DNA of 64,000 nt, taken from positions 372,001 through 436,000 of the forward strand of contig NZ_CP029197.1 of assembly GCF_008639165.1 (NCBI RefSeq). Direction: 5' to 3'. Positions 57,314 through 64,000 of the stretch are shown here, piece by piece. The position numbers and the translations under genes were made by a program. A model generated the notes under the pieces. That model was given only the letters and a program-made list of their open reading frames with translations. It was not told the DNA's origin and ran no database searches. The DNA comes from Streptomyces venezuelae ATCC 10712 (lineage in GTDB: Bacteria > Actinomycetota > Actinomycetes > Streptomycetales > Streptomycetaceae). The first letter of the stretch is position 1; the number at the start of each line of letters is the position of its first letter.

Positions 57314-57943
57314 ATGACGGAGACGTACGGCACGGACTTCCTGGTGCGCTGGCTCACGGCGGCGGCCGAGGCCGTCGACCGTGAGGCCGACCGGCTCACC
57401 GAGCTCGACTCGGCCATCGGCGACGCCGATCACGGCGCCAACCTCAAGCGGGGCTTCGCCGCCGTGTCCGAGACGCTGGCGAAGGAGCCGCCCACGACGC
57501 CGGGCGCCGTGCTCACCACCGCCGGGCGGCAGCTGATCTCCACGGTGGGCGGCGCGTCGGGACCGCTGTACGGCACGCTGCTGCGCCGTACCGGAAAGGC
57601 GCTGGGCGACGACGAGCGCGTCACCCGCGCGCAGTTGGCCGACGCCCTCGCCTCCGGGGTGGCGGCGGTGTCCCAGCTGGGCGGGGCCCAGGCCGGCGAC
57701 AAGACGATGCTGGACGCGCTCGGGCCGGCCGTCGAGGGGCTGCGGGAGTCCTTCGCTGCGGGCCGGGCGGCGGCCGAGGAGGGCGCGCTCGCGACCGTAC
57801 CCCTGCGGGCCCGCAAGGGCAGGGCCAGCTATCTGGGCGAGCGGTCGGTGGGGCATCAGGACCCGGGGGCCACGTCCTCGGCGCTGCTGTTCGCGGCGCT
57901 GGACGAGACCGCCGGCGCGGAGAGCCCGGAGGTGCCGGCGTGA
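57314..57943 (+). CDS. dhaL: Dihydroxyacetone kinase subunit DhaL
   Basis: 209 residues, ATG at 57314. The nucleotide-binding aspartates are in ELDSAIGDADHGANLKRGF; LISTVGGASGPLYGTLLR and GDKTMLDALGPAVEGL also fit DhaL. It carries ADP as a bound coenzyme that DhaM re-phosphorylates. The ribosome-binding region is a run of GGGACA units (four copies) directly before the ATG, a small slippage-prone repeat. It overlaps dhaM by four bases. Confidence 0.95.
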   Translation: MTETYGTDFLVRWLTAAAEAVDREADRLTELDSAIGDADHGANLKRGFAAVSETLAKEPPTTPGAVLTTAGRQLISTVGGASGPLYGTLLRRTGKALGDDERVTRAQLADALASGVAAVSQLGGAQAGDKTMLDALGPAVEGLRESFAAGRAAAEEGALATVPLRARKGRASYLGERSVGHQDPGATSSALLFAALDETAGAESPEVPA

Positions 57944-58386
57944 GCGCGGAAGCCGGGGCCGGTGACGTGAGCGCGGGAGCTGGTCCCGGGCCCGTCGGGA
58001 TCGTGCTCGTGTCGCACAGCGCCGCGGTCGCGACGGCGGTGGCCGAACTCGCCCGCGGCCTGGCGGGCGGCGGCGATCTGGCGCCGGTCGCCCCCGCCGG
58101 CGGGACGCCGGACGGCGGTCTGGGGACGAGCGCGGAACTGATCGCCGAGGCGGCGAAGGCCGTCGACGGGGGCGCCGGGGTGGCGATCCTGGTCGACCTC
58201 GGCAGCGCGGTGCTCACCGTGAAGGCCCTGCTCGCCGAGGGCGACGAACTGCCCGAGGGCGCCCGACTGGTCGACGCCCCGTTCGTCGAGGGGACCGTCG
58301 CGGCGCTGGTCACGGCGAGCGCGGGCGGGGACCTCGACGCGGTGGCCGCGGCGGCGTCGGAGGCGTACGCCTACCGCAAGGAGTGA
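57940..58386 (+). CDS. dhaM: Dihydroxyacetone kinase phosphotransfer subunit DhaM (EIIA domain only)
   Basis: 148 residues, GTG at 57940 overlapping the dhaL stop. A Gly/Ala-rich leader is followed by an EIIA-mannose-type fold: GIVLVSHSAAVATAVAELA with the phosphorylated histidine (H26), then GTSAELIAEAAKAVDGGAGVAILVDLGSAVL. It lacks the HPr and EI-like domains of the E. coli protein, as in other Gram-positive DhaM, and would be phosphorylated by HPr. Confidence 0.92.
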   Translation: MSAEAGAGDVSAGAGPGPVGIVLVSHSAAVATAVAELARGLAGGGDLAPVAPAGGTPDGGLGTSAELIAEAAKAVDGGAGVAILVDLGSAVLTVKALLAEGDELPEGARLVDAPFVEGTVAALVTASAGGDLDAVAAAASEAYAYRKE

Positions 58387-58484
58387 CGGCACCGGGACGA
58401 GGGCGCGTCGGCTGCGCGCAGTGAGCGAAGGGCCACATCTGGTGGCGGCCGTGTTGTGATGCGCCTGGTCAAGCCACTAATGTC

Positions 58485-58672
58485 GCAGGGCCTTGGTGTA
58501 CGGGAAACCGGTGCAGTACCGGTGCGGCCCTCGCCACTGTGATCGGGAGGTCCGGCTCCACCCCCGCGGGGAACACCCTCGGGGAAGCCACTGGACCACG
58601 TCGGGAGACCGCCGTGGTGTGGGAAGGCGGAGTCGGACGGAATGACCGTCAGCCAGGAGACCGGCCAGGGTG
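58485..58672 (+). promoter_or_regulatory. Cobalamin (B12) riboswitch
   Basis: The B12-box AGCCAGGAGACC is at 58651-58662. Upstream are the usual conserved segments GGGAAACCGGTGCAGTACCG, CCTCGCCACTGTGATCGGG and GGAAGCCACTGGACC, together with a GGTGT initial segment near 58495. The order and spacing (about 190 bases, ending 40 bases before the cbiM ATG) are those of the riboswitch class, which turns off expression when adenosylcobalamin is present. Confidence 0.93.
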
Positions 58673-58712
58673 CGTTGTCCATCCACGAGGTGCTGGAGAG
58701 GGTCTCCCAACC

Positions 58713-59411
58713 ATGCATATAGCCGAGGGGTATCTGCCCCCTGTGCACGCGGCCGCCTGGGGCGTCGCGTCCGCGCCGTTCGTCGTCCACGGGGTCCGCG
58801 CGCTGACCCGTGAAGTGCGGTCCAATCCCGAGTCCACCCTGCTGCTCGGCGCCTCGGGCGCCTTCACGTTCGTCCTGTCGGCTCTCAAGCTGCCTTCCGT
58901 CACCGGCAGTTGCTCGCATCCGACCGGCACCGGCCTGGGCGCGATCCTGTTCCGGCCGCCGATCATGGCGGTCCTGGGCACGATCACCCTGCTCTTCCAG
59001 GCCCTGCTGCTCGCCCACGGCGGGCTGACCACGCTCGGCGCGAACGCCTTCTCGATGGCGATCGTCGGGCCCTGGGCGGGATACGGGACGTACGTCCTGT
59101 TCCGCCGCTTCGGCGCGCCGCTGATGGTCGCCGTCTTCTTCGGCGCGTTCGTCGCCGACCTGTCCACCTACTGCGTGACCAGCGTCCAGCTGGCGCTCGC
59201 GTTCCCCGACCCGGGCAGCGGTGTGCCCGGCGCCCTGGCGAAGTTCGGCGGCATCTTCGCCGTGACCCAGATTCCGCTCGCCGTCAGCGAGGGCCTGCTC
59301 ACCGTGCTTGTGATGCGGCTGCTCACCCAGTCCAGCAAGGGCGACCTGATCCGGCTCGGCGTGCTCGCCGGGCGTACGGCCGAGCGACACGAGGGGGCGG
59401 CCGCGCGATGA
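58713..59411 (+). CDS. cbiM: Cobalt ECF transporter S component CbiM
   Basis: 232 residues, ATG at 58713. The mature metal-binding N-terminus [14 protein letters not shown] is exact: Met1, His2 and later histidines coordinate Co2+. About seven membrane helices follow, with [19 protein letters not shown] and [13 protein letters not shown]. Under control of the B12 riboswitch; supplies cobalt for cobalamin synthesis. Overlaps cbiN (ATGA). Confidence 0.95.
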   Translation: MHIAEGYLPPVHAAAWGVASAPFVVHGVRALTREVRSNPESTLLLGASGAFTFVLSALKLPSVTGSCSHPTGTGLGAILFRPPIMAVLGTITLLFQALLLAHGGLTTLGANAFSMAIVGPWAGYGTYVLFRRFGAPLMVAVFFGAFVADLSTYCVTSVQLALAFPDPGSGVPGALAKFGGIFAVTQIPLAVSEGLLTVLVMRLLTQSSKGDLIRLGVLAGRTAERHEGAAAR

Positions 59412-59902
59412 GCCGGAACGCGAAGATCAACACCCTGCTGCTGCTCGTCGTCGCGGCGCTGGCGGTCCTGCCGCTGGCGCTGGGCCTCGGCGACCACAAG
59501 GAGGAGCCCTTCACGGGGGCGGACGCGGAGGCGGAGACCGCGATCACCGAACTCCAGCCGGACTACGAGCCGTGGTTCAGCCCGCTCTACGAACCGCCGT
59601 CCGGGGAGATCGAGTCCGCGCTCTTCGCCCTTCAGGCGGCCCTCGGCGCGGGCGTCCTCGCGTACTACTTCGGCCTGCGGCGCGGCCGCAGGCAGGGGGC
59701 GGCCCGGGCGGGCGCGGCCGGGACGGAGGCGACGGGGACGGAGGGCGTGCCCGCGGCCGCCGAAGCCGACACCAAGACCGGGATCGGGACCGGGACCGGC
59801 GCCGGCATCGGCGCCGACGCCGGGACCGGCACCCGTACCGGCAGCGACAGCGGTGCCGGCGCCGCCTCCGGTGTCCGGGCCGTCGACGGTCGGGACGCGT
59901 AG
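59408..59902 (+). CDS. cbiN: Cobalt transporter subunit CbiN with long low-complexity tail
   Basis: 164 residues, ATG at 59408. The CbiN core (about 1-95) has two membrane helices ([20 protein letters not shown] and [20 protein letters not shown]) and the periplasmic [17 protein letters not shown] motif. Residues 96-164 are an unusual Gly/Thr/Ala/Asp-rich tail ([20 protein letters not shown], split) not found in typical 90-110-residue CbiN. Overlaps cbiM, 6 bp before cbiQ. Confidence 0.92.
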   Translation: MSRNAKINTLLLLVVAALAVLPLALGLGDHKEEPFTGADAEAETAITELQPDYEPWFSPLYEPPSGEIESALFALQAALGAGVLAYYFGLRRGRRQGAARAGAAGTEATGTEGVPAAAEADTKTGIGTGTGAGIGADAGTGTRTGSDSGAGAASGVRAVDGRDA

Positions 59903-59908
59903 CCGCCG

Positions 59909-60658
59909 ATGCTGCCGATCGACGCGGCGGCGCACAGCAGTCGCTGGCGCCGTCGCCATCCCGCCGAGAAGGCGCTGCTCGGCTTCGGTCTGACCCTGTG
60001 CGCGGTGTCCCTGCCGCCCTGGCCCGGGGCGCCGCTCGTCGCGGCGGCCACGCTCACGGTGCTGCTCGGCCCGGCCGGTGTGCCGGGCCGGGCGCTGTGG
60101 CGGGCGTTCCGCATCCCCCTGGGCTTCTGTGTGACGGGAGCGATCCCGCTGCTCTTCGAGGTCGGCGGGGAGCGAGGTCTGGTGGCGCTCGCGCCGGGCG
60201 GTCCGGCGCAGGCCGGCGGGCTGCTGCTGCGGACCGCTTCGGCCTCGCTCGGGGTGCTGCTGTTCGCGTTCACGACGCCGGTGTCCGACGTCCTGCCCCG
60301 GCTCGTACGGGCCGGGGTGCCGGCCCCGGTGGTGGACGTGGCGCTCGTGATGTACCGGATCATCTTCCTGCTGCTCGACTCGCTGACCAAGATCCGGCAG
60401 GCGCAGGCGGCCCGGCTCGGGCTCACCTCGCGGGCCGCGACCTGGCGGTCCCTGGGAGGTCTCGGCGCGACCACGTTCGTGCGGGCCTTCGACCGGGCGC
60501 AGCGGCTGCAGTCGGGGCTCGCGGGTCGCGGATACGACGGGACGCTGCGGGTGCTGGTGCCCGCGTGCGCGGTGTCCCGCCGGTTCCTCGCCGCGACGGG
60601 CGCCCTGCTGGCGGGGCTCGTCGTCCTCACTCTCGTACTGGAAAGGTTCCTGCCGTGA
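59909..60658 (+). CDS. cbiQ: Energy-coupling factor transporter membrane component CbiQ
   Basis: 249 residues, ATG at 59909. Four to five membrane helices; the coupling motif region appears as AQAARLGLTSRAATWRSLG and AQRLQSGLAGRGYDG (the conserved A-R-G pair in cytoplasmic helices that contacts the ATPase). T-component of the cobalt ECF importer. Its stop overlaps the cbiO start. Confidence 0.93.
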   Translation: MLPIDAAAHSSRWRRRHPAEKALLGFGLTLCAVSLPPWPGAPLVAAATLTVLLGPAGVPGRALWRAFRIPLGFCVTGAIPLLFEVGGERGLVALAPGGPAQAGGLLLRTASASLGVLLFAFTTPVSDVLPRLVRAGVPAPVVDVALVMYRIIFLLLDSLTKIRQAQAARLGLTSRAATWRSLGGLGATTFVRAFDRAQRLQSGLAGRGYDGTLRVLVPACAVSRRFLAATGALLAGLVVLTLVLERFLP

Positions 60659-61539
60659 TGTCACCGACCCCTGTCGTGGAGCTGGTGAACGCCGGTTTCG
60701 CCTACGAGGACGGGCCGCCGGTCCTGTCGGGCGTGGACTTCGCCGTCGCCGAGGGGCGGGCGGTCGCGCTGCTCGGCCGCAACGGCAGCGGCAAGACGAC
60801 GCTGCTGCGGCTGCTCAGCGGTGGGCTGCGGTGCGGGAGCGGGGCGCTGCTCCTCGACGGGGCGGAGGTGGCGTACGACCGGAAGGGACTGACCCGGCTG
60901 CGGACCACCGTGCAGCTGGTGGTGCAGGATCCGGACGATCAGCTGTTCGCGGCGTCGGTGGGTCAGGACGTGTCGTTCGGTCCGATGAACCTGGGACTTC
61001 CCGAGGAAGAGGTACGGCTCCGGGTGCGCGAGGCACTGGAGGCGCTGGACATCGTGGCGCTGGCGGACCGGCCGACGCATCTGCTGTCGTACGGGCAGCG
61101 CAAGCGGGCGGCGATCGCGGGCGCGGTGGCCATGCGGCCCCGGGTGCTGATCATGGACGAGCCGACGGCGGGGCTCGACCCGCACGGGCAGGAGCGGCTG
61201 CTCGACGCACTCGGGCGGCTGCGGGAGGCGGGGACGACGGTGCTGATGGCGACGCACGATGTCGATCTGGCGCTGCGCTGGGCGGACGAGGCGGCGGTCC
61301 TCGCGCCTTCGGGCCTGCGGACCGGCCCGGTGGCCGAGCTCCTCGCGGACGACGCGCTGCTCGCGGAGGCCCGGCTGCGGCGGCCCTGGGGCACGGCGGT
61401 GGCGCGGCTGCTGCGTGCGCGGGGGCTGCTCGGTGCGGAGGGGCCGGAGCCGCGGACGCCGGAGGAACTGGACGCGTGGCTGGACGCGGGTGCCGGGCCG
61501 GTCGTCGCGCCGGTCGCCGCGGAGTCGTCCGGCGGCTGA
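60658..61539 (+). CDS. cbiO: Cobalt transporter ATP-binding subunit CbiO
   Basis: 293 residues, ATG at 60658 overlapping cbiQ (ATGA-type). Walker A LLGRNGSGKTTLL (about 38-50), Q-loop VVQDPDDQLF, signature LSYGQRKR (about 142-149, a variant of LSGGQ usual for ECF ATPases), Walker B RVLIMDEPTAGLDP and a switch histidine in MATHDVD. Provides ATP-driven uptake of cobalt together with CbiMNQ. The last 45 residues are Ala/Gly/Pro-rich. Confidence 0.95.
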   Translation: MSPTPVVELVNAGFAYEDGPPVLSGVDFAVAEGRAVALLGRNGSGKTTLLRLLSGGLRCGSGALLLDGAEVAYDRKGLTRLRTTVQLVVQDPDDQLFAASVGQDVSFGPMNLGLPEEEVRLRVREALEALDIVALADRPTHLLSYGQRKRAAIAGAVAMRPRVLIMDEPTAGLDPHGQERLLDALGRLREAGTTVLMATHDVDLALRWADEAAVLAPSGLRTGPVAELLADDALLAEARLRRPWGTAVARLLRARGLLGAEGPEPRTPEELDAWLDAGAGPVVAPVAAESSGG

Positions 61540-61595
61540 CCCGGCGCCGCCGCGTCACTTGCTACCGAGTAGTAGAGATCACGCCTCAGATCTTC

Positions 61596-63683
<2,088 letters not shown>

Positions 63684-63715
63684 TCACCGTGGCCGGCCCC
63701 TCCTAGGATGCGTGC

Positions 63716-64000
63716 ATGTCCCTCCCGCACGCGATCCTGACCGCGCTGCTCGAGAAGCCGTCCTCCGGCCTCGAACTGACGCGCCGCTTCGACAAGTCGA
63801 TCGGCTACTTCTGGTCGGCCACGCACCAGCAGATCTACCGCGAGCTGGGCAAACTGGAGCAGGCGGGGCACATCCGTGCCCTGCCCGCCCCGGTGCCCGT
63901 ACGGGGACAGCGCAAGGAGTACGAGGTGCTGCCCGCGGGCCGCGAGGAACTCGGCACCTGGGTCGCCAGGTCCGAGGACCCCAAGCCGATGCGGGCCGCG
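63716..64000 (+). CDS. PadR family transcriptional regulator (cut by window edge)
   Basis: At least 95 residues, ATG at 63716, continuing past base 64000. The N-terminal winged helix-turn-helix is typical: SLPHAILTALLEKPSSGLEL, TRRFDKSIGYFWSATHQQIY, RELGKLEQAGHIRA, then EYEVLPAGREEL. Probably senses a phenolic or fatty-acyl ligand and represses the upstream enzyme through the TGCAACTAGTTGCA site; the pairing is inferred from context. 32 bp after the dienoyl-CoA reductase gene. Confidence 0.9.
   Translation, partial: MSLPHAILTALLEKPSSGLELTRRFDKSIGYFWSATHQQIYRELGKLEQAGHIRALPAPVPVRGQRKEYEVLPAGREELGTWVARSEDPKPMRAA

Overview
The window is high-GC DNA from an actinobacterium, almost certainly a Streptomyces. 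The evidence is GC-rich third codon positions, frequent GTG starts, many 4-bp ATGA/GTGA gene overlaps, a gvpOAFGYZJLSK gas-vesicle operon, a snapalysin-type protease, small hydrophobic proteins of streptomycete type, and many sigma-factor partner-switching proteins. No rRNA, tRNA, CRISPR array, prophage or insertion sequence was recognised.

Layout. 1-15 kb is mixed chromosomal housekeeping and regulation: a cut SDR gene divergent from a LysR regulator, DUF1876, a maleylpyruvate-isomerase-fold protein with an 11-residue repeat, a diaminopimelate decarboxylase, a DJ-1/PfpI protein, a second LysR gene, a stand-alone SecY paralogue, a GNAT-NTF2 fusion divergent from a TetR regulator, a hydrolase, a STAND ATPase, a YihY-type membrane protein and a snapalysin-like metalloprotease. 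15.1-18.5 kb is a NACHT NTPase with HEAT-like repeats and a small overlapping partner, a plausible conflict or signalling pair. 18.8-20.4 kb is a GltB-like FMN enzyme.

20.4-35.2 kb is a general-stress, partner-switching island: a SigB/SigF-type sigma factor, two RsbW-like ATPases, one STAS antagonist, four SpoIIE/PP2C-type proteins (one with decayed catalytic motifs), a MarR regulator, and a 1337-residue hybrid kinase with a HAMP array. 35.2-38 kb holds a glutamine amidotransferase, an F420-type oxidoreductase, a PRC-barrel protein and an Ala/Lys-rich protein. 38.1-43.7 kb is the gas-vesicle operon on the minus strand. A CBS-domain protein and a beta-carbonic anhydrase follow.

45.4-56.0 kb is the most coherent regulatory unit: a SigK/RskA-type ECF sigma locus. 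It comprises DUF1295, two cyclopropane-fatty-acid-synthase-like methyltransferases, DUF1365, an FAD amine oxidase, RskA-like and SigK-like proteins on the minus strand, and a molybdopterin oxidoreductase plus FAS1 lipoprotein on the plus strand. The same gene set forms the M. tuberculosis sigK region. Four sites share the pattern C(C/A)ATCC-N16-CGAA; one lies before a CHRD-domain secreted protein outside the contiguous locus, so it may belong to the regulon. The sigK-like start codon sits directly behind a strong hairpin that buries its ribosome-binding site. Between DUF1365 and the first methyltransferase, a 35-bp unit is repeated three times and makes a chain of 12-codon mini-ORFs linked by GTGA overlaps.

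56.3-58.4 kb is a dihydroxyacetone kinase operon (dhaKLM). 58.5-61.5 kb is a cobalamin riboswitch followed by the cobalt ECF transporter cbiMNQO. The window ends with a 2,4-dienoyl-CoA reductase-like enzyme preceded by a perfect palindrome and followed by a PadR regulator that runs off the end.
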